A stretch of 64,000 nt of DNA from Gallaecimonas sp. GXIMD4217 (GTDB lineage: Bacteria > Pseudomonadota > Gammaproteobacteria > Enterobacterales > Gallaecimonadaceae). The notes under the pieces are model-generated. The model did no database searches. It was not told the DNA's origin and was given only the letters and a program-made list of their open reading frames with translations. The DNA lies in assembly GCF_038087665.1 (NCBI RefSeq), contig NZ_CP149925.1, forward strand, positions 1,736,870 to 1,800,869. The letters are read 5' to 3'. Positions 55,554 to 64,000 of this stretch are shown in pieces; positions within the stretch are counted from its first letter, which is position 1; each line of letters opens with the position of its first letter. The position numbers and the translations under genes were made by a program.

Positions 55554-55973
55554 TCAGTCGAATTTGACCTTGCCGCGTCCGGCCTTGATCTTGGCGCGGC
55601 TCTTCTTGCCCTCGACCCGCCGCTTCTGGCTGGCCCTGGTGGGCTTGGTGGGACGGCGCACCTTCTGCACGCGGGTGGCATCCAGGATCAGCGCCCTGAG
55701 CCTTTCCAGGGCCTCTTCCTTGTTCCTGAGCTGGCTGCGGTGCTCCTGGGACTTGATGAGGATGTCGCCGTCCTGGGTGATGCGGCCGTCGCTGTAGCCG
55801 GCCAGGCGTTCCTTGTAGAAGTCCGGCAGCGACGGCGAGCGGCGGTAGTTGAAGCGCAGCTGCACGGCGCTTTCGGTGCGGTTGACGTGCTGGCCGCCGG
55901 CGCCCTGGGCGCGCATGGCGGTGAATTCCAACTCGTCATCGGGGATGCTCACCGCGTTGGAAATCACCAGCAC
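55554..55973 (-). CDS. arfB: Alternative ribosome-rescue factor ArfB
   Basis: A 139-residue peptidyl-tRNA hydrolase that frees ribosomes stalled without a stop codon. The GGQ motif is in QGAGGQHVN, and the long basic C-terminal tail (KKSRAKIKAGRGK) is the part that enters the empty mRNA channel. The start is GTG at 55971-55973. The start region overlaps a short upstream frame (55964-56053) that copies the first 27 or so codons of arfB. Confidence 0.92.
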   Translation of the reverse strand: MLVISNAVSIPDDELEFTAMRAQGAGGQHVNRTESAVQLRFNYRRSPSLPDFYKERLAGYSDGRITQDGDILIKSQEHRSQLRNKEEALERLRALILDATRVQKVRRPTKPTRASQKRRVEGKKSRAKIKAGRGKVKFD

Positions 55974-56053
55974 CCTTGCCCCCCAGCAGCGCGCATGGCG
56001 GCCAGTTTCAGAACGTCATCGGGAATTGTCACCGCATTGGAAATTACCAGCAT
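55964..56053 (-). repeat. Diverged copy of the arfB 5' end as a 29-codon upstream frame
   Basis: ATG 56051-56053 has a strong GGAGG and opens MLVISNAVTIPDDVLKLAAM, then reaches GGQG and stops at 55964, inside the start of arfB. The intact gene reads MLVISNAVSIPDDELEFTAM. It is therefore a second, diverged 5' end with its own ribosome binding site. The stop overlaps the first codons of arfB, so it may act as a leader peptide, or it is a recombination scar. Confidence 0.75.
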
Positions 56054-56111
56054 GGCTGCCTCCGAGCACAGCTGGCGGTCAACCCCGGCACCTTGTCGGA
56101 AATCACCGCCA

Positions 56112-56705
56112 TCAGTCGCCCTGGCTGTCCTGGCTGATACGGCTGGCCACGGCGCCCTGCTGGTCCTTGTACTTGGCGTCAACGCGCTTGTTGTAGGGCC
56201 GCGCCGCCGGGGCGGACAGCTTCTCGAAGTTGAGGGCACCTATCTTCATCAGCGGCCGAAGCGCCAACGGCAGCTTGCCGGAGTTGTAGAACTCCAGCAC
56301 GATGCGGCCGCTCCAGCCCGGATCGATGCGGTGGGCGGTCACGTGCACCATCAACCCCAGGCGGGCCAGGGAGGAGCGACCATCCAGCCAGCCGACGATG
56401 TCGTCGGGCAGGGTCACCGACTCGTGGGTCACCGCCAGGGCCAGCTCGCCGGGATGCAGGAAGAAGGCCTCGCCGTCGGGGATGTGGATCTCGTCGCTCA
56501 TCACCCGCTCCAGGGCCGCCTGCACCTCGGCCTTGGGGCCGGACAGGTCGATGAAGGGCGCGGTGTGGTCCTGGAAGACCCGGAACTTGTGGCCCAGGCG
56601 CACGTCCATGGAGACGCCGCTGATGCTGTCGGCGGCCGGCATGGGTTCGATCTGGATGCGGCCGTCCCGCAGGTATTCTTCGATGTGGGTGTCACAAAGG
56701 CGCAT
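56112..56705 (-). CDS. dcd: dCTP deaminase
   Basis: A 197-residue Dcd (E. coli 193). It begins [45 protein letters not shown] and [15 protein letters not shown] hold the trimer active site with the catalytic glutamate. It converts dCTP to dUTP for dTTP synthesis. Downstream of udk on the same strand with 62 bp between; E. coli has the same udk-dcd order. Confidence 0.95.
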   Translation of the reverse strand: MRLCDTHIEEYLRDGRIQIEPMPAADSISGVSMDVRLGHKFRVFQDHTAPFIDLSGPKAEVQAALERVMSDEIHIPDGEAFFLHPGELALAVTHESVTLPDDIVGWLDGRSSLARLGLMVHVTAHRIDPGWSGRIVLEFYNSGKLPLALRPLMKIGALNFEKLSAPAARPYNKRVDAKYKDQQGAVASRISQDSQGD

Positions 56706-56767
56706 GGCGATTCCCTGTCAAAGGCGTGGGCCCCATTGTGGGGCCCTTGTTGTTATCGGCGCAAGGC

Positions 56768-57406
56768 TTACAGGTGCTGGAGGATACGGGCCTTGAGCAT
56801 GTCGATGGCGATGCGGTTCTTGCCGCCGCGGGGGATGATGATGTCCGCGTACTGCTTGGAGGGCTCGATGAACTGCATGAACATGGGGCGCACCGTGTCC
56901 TTGTACTGCTTGAGCACGGATTCCATGGTGCGGCCGCGCTCGGCCACGTCCCGGCGCAGGCGGCGGGTCAGGCAGATGTCCAGGGGCGCGTCCACGAAGA
57001 TGGAGGCCTGCAGCATCTCCCGCAGCGGCGCGTGGGACAGCAGCAGGATCCCTTCGAGGATGATCACCTTCTTGGGCTCCAGGCGGTGGGTCACGTCCTG
57101 CTTGCGGGTGTGGTTCTCGTAGCAGTACTCGGGGATCTCCACGGCCTTGCCGTCCTGGAGATCCTTGAGGTGCTGGATCAGCAGCTCGTGCTCGAAGGCG
57201 TTGGGGTGGTCGTAGTTGGTCTTGACCCGCTCTTCCATGGACAGATGCGACTGATCCCGGTAGTAGGAATCCTCCTTGATCACGGCGATTTCGCTGCGGC
57301 CCAGTTCCTTCTTGAGCTCGTGGAAAATGGTGCTGGCGATCAGGGACTTGCCTGAGGCGGAGGCACCGGCGATACCGATAATGACGCAAGGATGGTCACT
57401 GGACAT
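56768..57406 (-). CDS. udk: Uridine kinase
   Basis: A 212-residue Udk (E. coli 213). The P-loop is [11 protein letters not shown] (about 12-22). [16 protein letters not shown] and [11 protein letters not shown] are the nucleoside-binding and lid regions. It phosphorylates uridine and cytidine for salvage. It lies 45 bp after apbC and is followed by dcd, the order apbC-udk-dcd known from enterobacteria. Confidence 0.95.
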   Translation of the reverse strand: MSSDHPCVIIGIAGASASGKSLIASTIFHELKKELGRSEIAVIKEDSYYRDQSHLSMEERVKTNYDHPNAFEHELLIQHLKDLQDGKAVEIPEYCYENHTRKQDVTHRLEPKKVIILEGILLLSHAPLREMLQASIFVDAPLDICLTRRLRRDVAERGRTMESVLKQYKDTVRPMFMQFIEPSKQYADIIIPRGGKNRIAIDMLKARILQHL

Positions 57407-57451
57407 GGAAAAGCACTCTCAACACATGGACAAAATTTCCGGGATTATACA

Positions 57452-58492
57452 TCAAGGCTCGACGATCTGAACGCCGATCCGCTGGGCCGGCACCGGCCGC
57501 TGCACCAACTGGCCAATGAGTGACCGTGCCGCCGCCAGGTAGGCCCGGGCGTGCTCGCCCTGTGGCTCGGCCACCACGGTCGGGTTGCCGCCGTCGGTCT
57601 GGGCGCGGATGGCCATGTGCAACGGGATCTGCCCCAGGAGCGCCAGGCCTTTTTGCTGCGCCAACGCCTTGCCGCCCTCTTCGCCGAAGATGGCCTCGTG
57701 ATGACCGCAGTTGGAGCAGATATGGAAGCTCATGTTCTCCACCAGGCCCAGCACCGGCACCGACACCTTGTCGAACATGCTGATGCCCTTGATGGCGTCG
57801 GCCAGGGCCAGATCCTGGGGGGTGGTGACGATGACGGCGCCGGTCAGCGGCACCTTCTGGCTCAGGGTCAGCTGGATGTCGCCGGTGCCCGGCGGCATGT
57901 CGACGATCAGCACGTCCAGCTCCGGCCAGCGGGTCTCGTTGATCAGCTGCAGCAGCGCCGTGCTGGCCATGGGGCCGCGCCACACCGCGGCGTTGTCGGC
58001 CTCCACCAGGTAGCCCAGGGACTGGGTGTAGAGGCCGTGGGCCTGGATGGGGTACATCACCTTGCCGTCCGGGCTCTCGGGACGCTCGCCTTTTTTACCG
58101 ACCATGATCGGCAAGCTCGGGCCGAACAGATCCGCGTCCAGCACGCCCACCTTGAGGCCCAGCGCCTTCAGGGCCAGGGCCAGGTTGATGCTGGTGGTGG
58201 ACTTGCCCACCCCGCCCTTGCCCGAGGCCACGGCGATGATGTTCTTGACGTTGCCCAGGCCCTCGCCGTAGCGGGGCAGGCTGCCGGACAGCACCAGCTC
58301 CCGGCCCTTCAGCACCGGCCCCAGAGCCTCGCGCAGCTCGGCCTCGACCAGGGCCGGCGGATAGGGCAGGCGGATGGCCAATTGCTCGTCGCCGTCGTCG
58401 ATATGGGTGGCGATGTCCTTGAGGGCCTTGCCGCTCAGGGGGCAGCGGATTTTATCCAGGGGGGAGGCGGACTTACGGGAGAAAAAGCGCAT
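57452..58492 (-). CDS. apbC: Iron-sulfur cluster carrier ApbC/Mrp
   Basis: A 346-residue P-loop NTPase. A short DUF59-like N-terminal part (about 1-85) precedes the deviant Walker A SGKGGVGKST. The cluster-binding cysteines are HICSNCGHH near residue 265. It carries Fe-S clusters to apo-proteins. I start at ATG 58490-58492 (MRFFSRKS); the longer frame is not family-like. It is divergent from metG, as in E. coli. Confidence 0.94.
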   Translation of the reverse strand: MRFFSRKSASPLDKIRCPLSGKALKDIATHIDDGDEQLAIRLPYPPALVEAELREALGPVLKGRELVLSGSLPRYGEGLGNVKNIIAVASGKGGVGKSTTSINLALALKALGLKVGVLDADLFGPSLPIMVGKKGERPESPDGKVMYPIQAHGLYTQSLGYLVEADNAAVWRGPMASTALLQLINETRWPELDVLIVDMPPGTGDIQLTLSQKVPLTGAVIVTTPQDLALADAIKGISMFDKVSVPVLGLVENMSFHICSNCGHHEAIFGEEGGKALAQQKGLALLGQIPLHMAIRAQTDGGNPTVVAEPQGEHARAYLAAARSLIGQLVQRPVPAQRIGVQIVEP

Positions 58493-58607
58493 AACAACGG
58501 CCTTTGCGGAATTCCTGCTGCCGAGTCTAGCATCAAGGTGCAACTGGTTGGGATTTTCACGTAAACTGTTGGCCTTTCAGATGGCTTGAGACAAGAGCGA
58601 AGCGAAC

Positions 58608-60638
58608 ATGGCAAATGATGCCCGCCGTATTCTGGTAACCAGCGCCCTCCCCTACGCCAATGGCCCCATCCATTTGGGCCACATGCTGGAGTACATCCAG
58701 ACCGATATCTGGGTCCGTTTTCAAAAGCTGCGTGGCCACCAATGCCACTATGTGTGTGCCGACGACACCCACGGCACCCCCATCATGCTCAAGGCCCGCG
58801 AACAGGGCATCAGCCCGGAAGAGATGATCGCCCGCACCCAGGTGGAGCACGAGGCCGACTTCCAGGAGTTCCTGGTCGACTTCGACCACTACCACTCCAC
58901 CCACAGCGACGAGAACCGTGAGCTGGCCGCCCTGATCTACAACCGCCTCAACGACGGCGGCTACATCAAGGCCGAGACCATCTCCCAGCTCTACGATCCC
59001 CAGGAAGAGATGTTCCTGCCGGACCGCTTCGTCAAGGGCAGCTGTCCCAAGTGCGGCGCCGAAGACCAGAACGGCGACAACTGCGAGGTCTGCGGCGCCA
59101 CCTACGGCCCCACGGACCTGCGCGATCCCAAGTCGGTGGTGTCCGGCGCGACGCCTGTGCTGCGCGACTCCGAGCACTACTTCTTCGACCTGCCCGCCTT
59201 CGAGGACATGCTCAAGGACTGGACCAACTCCGGCGCCCTGCAGTCCGAAATCGCCAACAAGCTCAACGAGTGGTTCGAGCAGGGCCTGCAGCGCTGGGAC
59301 ATCTCCCGCGACGCCCCCTACTTCGGCTTCGAGATCCCCGGCGCCCCCGGCAAGTACTTCTACGTATGGCTGGACGCCCCCATCGGCTACCTGGCCAGCT
59401 TCAAGGCCCTGTGCGCCAAGTCCGGCCTCGATTTCGACGACTACTGGAAACCGGGCTCCGACGCCGAGGTCTACCACTTCATCGGCAAGGACATCATCTA
59501 CTTCCACTCGCTGTTCTGGCCGGCCATGCTGCACGGCGCCCAGCTGCGCCAGCCCACCAACGTCTTCGCCCACGGCTATGTGACCGTCAACGGCGCCAAG
59601 ATGTCCAAGTCCCGCGGCACCTTCATCAAGGCCCGCACCTACCTGGACAACCTGGAGCCCGAGTACCTGCGTTACTACTACGCCGCCAAGCTGTCCGCCC
59701 GCATCGACGACATCGACCTGAACCTGGAAGACTTCGCCCAGCGCTGCAACACCGATCTGGTCAACAAGCTGGTCAACATCGCCAGCCGCACCGCCGGTTT
59801 CATCAGCAAGAAGTTCGACGGCAGGCTTGCCGACAGCTGGGGCGCCGACGAGCCGCTGTTTGACGAATTCGTGGCCCAGGCCGAGCTCATCGCCCAGCAC
59901 TACGAAACCCGCGAGTTCGGCAAGGCCATGCGTGAGATCATGGCCCTGGCCGACAAGGCCAACGTCTTCATCAACGACGCCGCCCCCTGGGTGCTGGCCA
60001 AGAACGAAGACACCCAGCAGCGCGCCCACCAGGTGTGCTCCTTGAGCCTGAACCTGTTCAAGGTGCTGGTCACCTACCTCAAGCCGGTGCTGCCGGAACT
60101 GGCCGCCAAGGTCGAGGGCTTCCTGGGCACCGAGCTTACTTGGGACAACCTGGGCCAGGAACTGAAGGATCACCCCATCGCCGCCTTCAAGGCGCTGATG
60201 AACCGTATCGACATGAAGAAGGTGGAAGCCATGGTCGACGCCTCCAAGGACAACCTGCAGGCCGCCGAGGCGCCCAAGGCCAGCGGCCCCCTGGCTGACG
60301 AGCCCATCGCCGACACCATCAACTTCGACGAATTCGCCAAGGTGGATCTGCGGGTGGCCCGCATCAACAAGGCCGAGCACGTGGAAGGCGCCGACAAGCT
60401 GCTGCGCCTGGAGCTGGATCTGGGCGGCGAGACCCGCCAGGTGTTCGCCGGCATCAAGTCCGCCTATGCGCCCGACGATCTGGTGGGCCGCCTCACCGTC
60501 ATGGTCGCCAACCTGGCGCCGCGCAAGATGAAGTTCGGTATGTCCGAAGGCATGGTCCTGGCGGCCGGCCCCGGCGGCAAGGAGATCTTCATCCTCAGCC
60601 CCGACCAGGGCGCCCAGCCCGGCCAGCGGGTGATGTAA
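58608..60638 (+). CDS. metG: Methionyl-tRNA synthetase
   Basis: A 676-residue class I enzyme (E. coli 677). The HIGH motif is HLGH in [12 protein letters not shown]. The zinc-binding knuckle CPKC...CEVCG lies near 146-162. KMSKS is near residue 333. A C-terminal tRNA-binding (EMAP-like) domain starts near 575 (VDLRVARI). It charges initiator and elongator tRNA-Met. Strong terminator behind it. Confidence 0.97.
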   Translation: MANDARRILVTSALPYANGPIHLGHMLEYIQTDIWVRFQKLRGHQCHYVCADDTHGTPIMLKAREQGISPEEMIARTQVEHEADFQEFLVDFDHYHSTHSDENRELAALIYNRLNDGGYIKAETISQLYDPQEEMFLPDRFVKGSCPKCGAEDQNGDNCEVCGATYGPTDLRDPKSVVSGATPVLRDSEHYFFDLPAFEDMLKDWTNSGALQSEIANKLNEWFEQGLQRWDISRDAPYFGFEIPGAPGKYFYVWLDAPIGYLASFKALCAKSGLDFDDYWKPGSDAEVYHFIGKDIIYFHSLFWPAMLHGAQLRQPTNVFAHGYVTVNGAKMSKSRGTFIKARTYLDNLEPEYLRYYYAAKLSARIDDIDLNLEDFAQRCNTDLVNKLVNIASRTAGFISKKFDGRLADSWGADEPLFDEFVAQAELIAQHYETREFGKAMREIMALADKANVFINDAAPWVLAKNEDTQQRAHQVCSLSLNLFKVLVTYLKPVLPELAAKVEGFLGTELTWDNLGQELKDHPIAAFKALMNRIDMKKVEAMVDASKDNLQAAEAPKASGPLADEPIADTINFDEFAKVDLRVARINKAEHVEGADKLLRLELDLGGETRQVFAGIKSAYAPDDLVGRLTVMVANLAPRKMKFGMSEGMVLAAGPGGKEIFILSPDQGAQPGQRVM

Positions 60639-60653
60639 ACACCGCGCAGTAAG

Positions 60654-60679
60654 AAGCCCGCCGATTGGCGGGCTTTTTT
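60654..60679 (+). terminator. metG terminator
   Basis: AAGCCCGCC-GATT-GGCGGGCTT hairpin with a T run, 16 bp after the stop codon. Confidence 0.9.
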
Positions 60680-60791
60680 ATGGGTACGCGTTGCACAAAT
60701 TTCCAGGGACCGCTACTTACCTGGCCGGCACGGCCTTGCTCCCACCTCCCAACTCGCCAATTCAAGATGGCCGTTCACAGGGTTCCATGAT

Positions 60792-61090
60792 GGTGACAAA
60801 ACTGTGTTTCCATACAGTCAAATCGATGTAGTGAGCCCATTTAATGCGCGATATCTCGCCACCGCTTGCGCGACTATCTTGTTCACCTTTGTAAAAACCT
60901 TTGATATACAACAGAGTAGAGCTGGTCGGTTTTCGTGATATCGCGCCCTGGCAAAGATGAGAACGCGCATGTGCGTTTTCATCCCCGGCACTTTGAGCAC
61001 GGACCGATAAACACAGGAATTCAAAAGGTTGCACACGATTATCAAAAGGTATTACCAATAGATATCACGCGTGCGCAGAATACAGCGTTA
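60792..61090 (+). repeat. Leader element E2 heading the second cassette stretch
   Basis: About 300 bp related to E1 (25459-25764) with the same landmarks in the same order, ending AATACAGCGTTATGC next to the first cassette gene. It contains a hairpin GATGAGAACGCGC/TGCGTTTTCATC (60956-60984). A 98-codon frame on the opposite strand runs through it (61058 to 60762). The region 60680-60791 before it shows nothing I can name. Confidence 0.7.
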
Positions 61091-61110
61091 TGCATTAAGG
61101 AGTTAGTCTT

Positions 61111-62043
61111 TTGAAAGGTGTAAGTTTCATGGGTTTTGTTGCACCGATGATTGCACTATTCATCGCTATCGTTTGGATTGGCGTTGCTATCGTTGGAAAA
61201 AACGTTAATGCCAAAGACTTGGTATTTTCTTACACAGCACTAGCTGCGGCATTTGTGATGTTTTCTCTTAACCTCGGGTTTTCATTGAAGAATGAAGACA
61301 GTACCCATGTCGTTCAGCCACATCTGATACTTACGCCGAACTGCGTCGATGTCTACTCAGAGCTGATGACGAAATCAAACTTTGTTGTATTTAATCGAGA
61401 AAAGTTAAGTTCATCACTGCATCTTACGAGAACAAGTGAAAAAGCCGGTCTCCCGCAATTGTCTGACGATGAAAGCGCGGTCTTCCAAAATAATCTCGTT
61501 GAATTCTTGAGAGTGTCGGTGGTTGGACATTTGCTGTCCGAATACCCCGACTGGAATCCAGATGTAAAAACTTTCAGGGGAAAAAGGCAAGTTCAGTTCA
61601 ATAACTCTGAGGAAGGTGCTGGCCATAACTCTTACTACTCTGTCCCGCAGCTGGAAAACGCTCTGAAGATAGACGTAGACAATTTCGATATTTCTGAAGG
61701 TGTTGGTATAACTAATGGCCTTACATTACCGCCGAATACAGTTATTTCGAGTAATGGTGAAAATCTAATTTTTGAGAACCCCCACATTCGAATAGAAATC
61801 GATTTTGAGGTTGAAGATGGAATGAGTTTTGCCGTTCCATCCTACATTGGCTCTAATCTGAGATTGGATCAGCGAGATCTGAGCCAGGGTGTTGTCAACA
61901 TCCAAAGCAACATTAGAGTTTCTGTGTCTCAGAAAAAGCAAAGATCAGGTAGTCCTGAGCGTCTTAAGTACAAAGCATGGGCATCACAGATTGTTGACGT
62001 CATCCGAGCGGGATTTTCGCCAGTAGCGCCTCAAAATGCATAA
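61111..62043 (+). CDS. Cassette-type gene: membrane-anchored protein, unknown function
   Basis: A 310-residue protein with two N-terminal membrane segments (about 8-28 and 38-57) and a large polar, probably beta-rich domain. No family recognised. TTG start at 61111 behind AAGGAG (61097-61102). The DNA is A+T-rich against its neighbours. It follows leader E2, and its stop codon TAA lies in the attC core GCATAAC, the typical end of an integron cassette. Confidence 0.75.
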   Translation: MKGVSFMGFVAPMIALFIAIVWIGVAIVGKNVNAKDLVFSYTALAAAFVMFSLNLGFSLKNEDSTHVVQPHLILTPNCVDVYSELMTKSNFVVFNREKLSSSLHLTRTSEKAGLPQLSDDESAVFQNNLVEFLRVSVVGHLLSEYPDWNPDVKTFRGKRQVQFNNSEEGAGHNSYYSVPQLENALKIDVDNFDISEGVGITNGLTLPPNTVISSNGENLIFENPHIRIEIDFEVEDGMSFAVPSYIGSNLRLDQRDLSQGVVNIQSNIRVSVSQKKQRSGSPERLKYKAWASQIVDVIRAGFSPVAPQNA

Positions 62044-62121
62044 CCAATGCAGGCACGGCGACGCCCATTACATTGCGCCTTCGGCTTCACTCCATGGGCG
62101 CGCATGCTGCAGGCGTTATAA
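62038..62121 (+). other. attC-like site after the 310-residue gene
   Basis: 84 bp with GCATAAC at one end (62038-62044) and GTTATAA at the other (62115-62121). Inner arms are CGCCCAT/ATGGGCG, with GCAGGCA/TGCTGC further out. It is shorter and differently built in the centre from the three sites at 22-25 kb. Confidence 0.65.
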
Positions 62122-62127
62122 CTCTTT

Positions 62128-62316
62128 ATGAAATGGATTCTCTTAATACTTCTGATTGGATTGATTCGGGGCATCTTGCTTCCTGATTACAGGTGGGCGC
62201 CAAACATATGGCTAATTCCGTTTGTTACACCGGTAGCTCTGTCAGCATTGGCCGTTTATCTGGCTAGCACAAAGCGCCTTGGGAATAAAAGGGGTCAGTT
62301 CCTTTTATCTAAGTAG
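62128..62316 (+). CDS. Small membrane protein
   Basis: A 62-residue protein with two hydrophobic segments (about 2-16 and 28-47) and a basic tail. It starts seven bases after the attC core without a clear ribosome binding site. It would be the second cassette of this stretch. Its 3' end runs into the inverted-repeat motif at 62284-62339, so the last codons may come from that element. Confidence 0.5.
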   Translation: MKWILLILLIGLIRGILLPDYRWAPNIWLIPFVTPVALSALAVYLASTKRLGNKRGQFLLSK

Positions 62317-62339
62317 ATATAAAAACCGACCCCATTTAT
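62284..62339. repeat. Short inverted repeat with GGGGTC ends
   Basis: AATAAAAGGGGTC at the left is mirrored by GACCCCATTTATT at the right around a 30 bp A+T-rich centre. The GACCCCATTTAT motif also occurs twice at the right flank of the IS pair (21941-21970). Confidence 0.5.
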
Positions 62340-62369
62340 TACAGCAAAAAATTTATAAAGGGATTCATC

Positions 62370-62549
62370 TTGAAGTTTAATTTAATCATATTTTCACCCT
62401 GCCTGCTGTATACGATCTTGAGTTTTAACGCCCATGCGGATGAAGCAAAAGCGTTTATCGGGTCACTCAAAGAACACTATAATCCGGCCCTGGCCTATGG
62501 GCTGCTGCGCGGGTCCGGCCGTTGTGCGCAGCCTTACATAGCAATATAA
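62370..62549 (+). CDS. Small secreted protein, possibly frameshifted
   Basis: TTG 62370 behind AAAGGG opens a 59-residue frame with a signal peptide (MKFNLIIFSPCLLYTILS, cut after NAHA) and the start of a mature protein (DEAKAFIGSLKEHY). It ends early at 62549. Coding-like text continues in another frame (SNIISELYQMELAYGNTSKK to 62638), so one frameshift near 62520-62540 is likely and the gene may be broken. Confidence 0.4.
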   Translation: MKFNLIIFSPCLLYTILSFNAHADEAKAFIGSLKEHYNPALAYGLLRGSGRCAQPYIAI

Positions 62550-62579
62550 TCAGCGAACTTTACCAAATGGAATTGGCGT

Positions 62580-62750
62580 ATGGAAACACTTCAAAGAAAT
62601 TCAAGCCTTAAGAAATCTGTATGTCTAGCCTTGCTCGCTCTGGTTTTAATCGCCAAGCCAGATACTTTCCTGAGTATCATCCAGGGGTTTGAGGGCATGG
62701 GCGCTGCCATTCACGATTTAGGGCTATGCCCCTGGGGCCGCGGTCACTAG
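62580..62750 (+). CDS. Small membrane protein, tentative
   Basis: A 56-residue frame (METLQRNSSLKKSVCLALLA...) with one hydrophobic segment at about 14-25. The ribosome binding site is weak. It overlaps the end of the possibly frameshifted frame before it. It might be a real small gene of the accessory stretch or chance. Confidence 0.35.
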   Translation: METLQRNSSLKKSVCLALLALVLIAKPDTFLSIIQGFEGMGAAIHDLGLCPWGRGH

Positions 62751-62808
62751 TTTGCTGCACAGTAGTGCCCACCTCATCACGAGTGGCTGCAACAAGGCAA
62801 GAGATAAA

Positions 62809-62834
62809 AAGCCCGCCAATTGGCGGGCTTTTCT
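62809..62834 (-). terminator. yjjG terminator
   Basis: AAAAGCCCGCC-AATT-GGCGGGCTTTT hairpin directly beyond the yjjG stop codon. It is nearly the same stem as the metG terminator. Confidence 0.85.
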
Positions 62835-62837
62835 GGT

Positions 62838-63512
62838 TCAGCAGCCGAGCAACGCCTGCAGCTCGGCCAGGGAGGCCACCTCGTGGTGGGGGCGGATCCC
62901 GTCCGGGCGCGGCTGCCCCTTGCGGTTCAGCCAGCAGGTGTGAATGCCGGCGTTGAGGCCGCCCAGCACGTCGGCATGGGGGTTGTCGCCCACCATCAGC
63001 ACCTTGTCCCTGGGCGGGTTGCCCATGCGCGCCAGGGCGTGCTCGAAGATGGCCAGATCCGGCTTGGCCACCCCCACCTCCTCGGAGATCACCAGGTGTT
63101 CGAAGGCGTCCTCCAGGCCGTTGCGCGCGAGGCGGATCTGCTGCAGATCGGTGAAGCCGTTGGTGATGATGCCCAGCCCCGCCCTGCCGCTCAGGGCCGA
63201 GATCAGCTCCCTGGCCCCCGGCAGCGGCGTGCACACCTCGGCCATGGCCGCCAGGAAGGCGCCGTTGAGGCGCTGGGGCGTCACCTCCAGCTGCTCGGCC
63301 CAGGGCGCGAAGCGGTTGTGCTTGAGCTGATCGGCGCTGATCCTGCCGTCCTGGTAATCCACCCACAGCGGCAGGTTGACGGCCTGGTAGCGGTCGAAGT
63401 CGTCGCGGCCGAAGTCCAGGCCGAAGCCGGCGAACATCTGCTTGAGCCCCTGGTAGGCATCGAAATGAAAGAGGGTCTCGTCGGCGTCGAAGAGGATCCA
63501 TTGGTACTGCAT
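62838..63512 (-). CDS. yjjG: Pyrimidine 5'-nucleotidase YjjG
   Basis: A 224-residue HAD-family phosphatase (E. coli 225). Motif I is DADETLF (D9, D11), motif II is ITNGF, and motifs III/IV are KPDLAIF and VGDNPHADVLGG. It dephosphorylates dUMP, dTMP and damaged pyrimidine nucleotides, acting as a house-cleaning enzyme. The GGGAGA ribosome binding site precedes ATG 63510-63512. It lies 13 bp after yjjX, another nucleotide house-cleaning enzyme, so the two form an operon. Confidence 0.92.
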   Translation of the reverse strand: MQYQWILFDADETLFHFDAYQGLKQMFAGFGLDFGRDDFDRYQAVNLPLWVDYQDGRISADQLKHNRFAPWAEQLEVTPQRLNGAFLAAMAEVCTPLPGARELISALSGRAGLGIITNGFTDLQQIRLARNGLEDAFEHLVISEEVGVAKPDLAIFEHALARMGNPPRDKVLMVGDNPHADVLGGLNAGIHTCWLNRKGQPRPDGIRPHHEVASLAELQALLGC

Positions 63513-63525
63513 GGTGTCTCCCGGG

Positions 63526-64000
63526 TTAGTCGCTGTACAGGCTGGGGTTCAGGAAGGGGGCCATGGCCAGCACCAGGGCCTGGTTGTAGGTGCTCTCACG
63601 GCTGGCGGTGCCGTTGGTGAGCAGGGCGACGGCGCCGCCGCGCTGCTTGATGTTGTGGGTGTTGAACAGGCGGTCCATGACGGTGCCAAGCTCGGTGCCC
63701 TCGTCCAGGGCGTCGAACACCGCCCTCGGCAGCGGCAGGTTGGCGCTGCGCCCCACCGACTGGCGCTCCTTGTCCGCCACCACCACGTAGGCGAAGGTGG
63801 CGGGGCCGTAGTCGAAGCGGTCCACGCCCCCTTCCATGGCCACATAGAGGTCGGCCTCGGCATGGGCCCTGAGGTAGGAAACCCGGTTCTCGGCGCCCAG
63901 CCGCGTCTCCCTGGCGGTCATGGGCTGCTCCGCCACCCCGGACGGGGCGGCCATGCCCTCGCAGTCGAGCCGGCAATGGGGAAAGAGCGGCGCCAGGGCT
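63526..64000 (-). CDS. yjjX: Inosine/xanthosine triphosphatase YjjX, 5' end missing
   Basis: The frame is open to the window edge, so the N-terminus lies beyond base 64000. Visible are EQPMTARETRLGAENRV, the family's VAMEGGVDRF, and a C-terminal half with RQSVGRSANLPLP. These match the DUF84 NTPase YjjX (about 170 residues) that removes ITP and XTP. About 157 codons are present. An internal ATG at 63952-63954 is not the start, since family-like residues precede it. Confidence 0.88.
   Translation of the reverse strand, partial: ALAPLFPHCRLDCEGMAAPSGVAEQPMTARETRLGAENRVSYLRAHAEADLYVAMEGGVDRFDYGPATFAYVVVADKERQSVGRSANLPLPRAVFDALDEGTELGTVMDRLFNTHNIKQRGGAVALLTNGTASRESTYNQALVLAMAPFLNPSLYSD

Noticed and set aside
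60792-61090. Integron integrase gene in the leader element
   Set aside because: The reverse-strand frame is only 98 codons and has none of the tyrosine recombinase motifs.

Overview
The window is a high-GC chromosomal segment of a gammaproteobacterium. Gene content and order point to the Gallaecimonas/Aeromonas/Shewanella side of the class: a full Entner-Doudoroff block under HexR, PykA, two GAPDHs, yejK-yejL-yejM, DUF2989 and S46/M61 peptidases. This placement rests on remembered family content, not on a phylogeny.

Layout. 1-8.4 kb holds the 5' end of proB, yeaC with a zinc-ribbon membrane protein, a Na+/alanine symporter, an M14 carboxypeptidase, a thioredoxin-like protein, a long-type GAPDH, a DUF2989 lipoprotein, msrB and gapA. 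8.5-15.8 kb is the glucose catabolism block: zwf-pgl-edd-eda on the minus strand, with hexR and pykA divergent. HexR-like palindromes lie in front of zwf, hexR, pykA and gapA. 15.9-18.7 kb encodes a three-domain ACP/acyl-AMP ligase/acyltransferase.

18.8-25.8 kb is an accessory region. It holds two identical IS10-group elements in tandem, then a low-GC integron-type gene cassette array (four cassette genes, attC sites of about 101 bp, no integrase). One attC is split cleanly by an IS110-family element. The array starts at a ~300 bp element whose second copy (60.8-61.1 kb) heads another, shorter cassette stretch at 61.1-62.4 kb. Nearly all cassette products look envelope-targeted.

26-34 kb carries a secreted protein and a close-packed minus-strand cluster. 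This cluster comprises a TPP riboswitch, a TonB-dependent receptor, a YkoF-like thiamine-binding protein, a PnuT-like transporter and a thiamine-kinase-like protein, followed without clear breaks by a DUF962 membrane protein, a LytS/LytR-type two-component pair and an EamA transporter. 34-45 kb is core: hinT, an M61 peptidase, yjdM, a PhoD phosphatase, an M23 peptidase, pyrC, yejK-yejL-yejM and dgkA. Two identical tRNA-Pro(GGG) genes follow. 45.7-60.7 kb holds a frameshifted GFA-family gene, several uncharacterised proteins, ydgA-like, GNAT, an S46 peptidase, cnoX, a lipase, arfB, dcd, udk, apbC and metG. The window ends with yjjG and a truncated yjjX.

Three core genes carry echoes of their own ends next to them: a 74 bp tandem repeat of the S46 peptidase 3' end, a diverged copy of the yejK 3' end and a diverged copy of the arfB 5' end. 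These, together with the integrase-less cassette loci and the attC-targeting IS110 element, are the least ordinary features.
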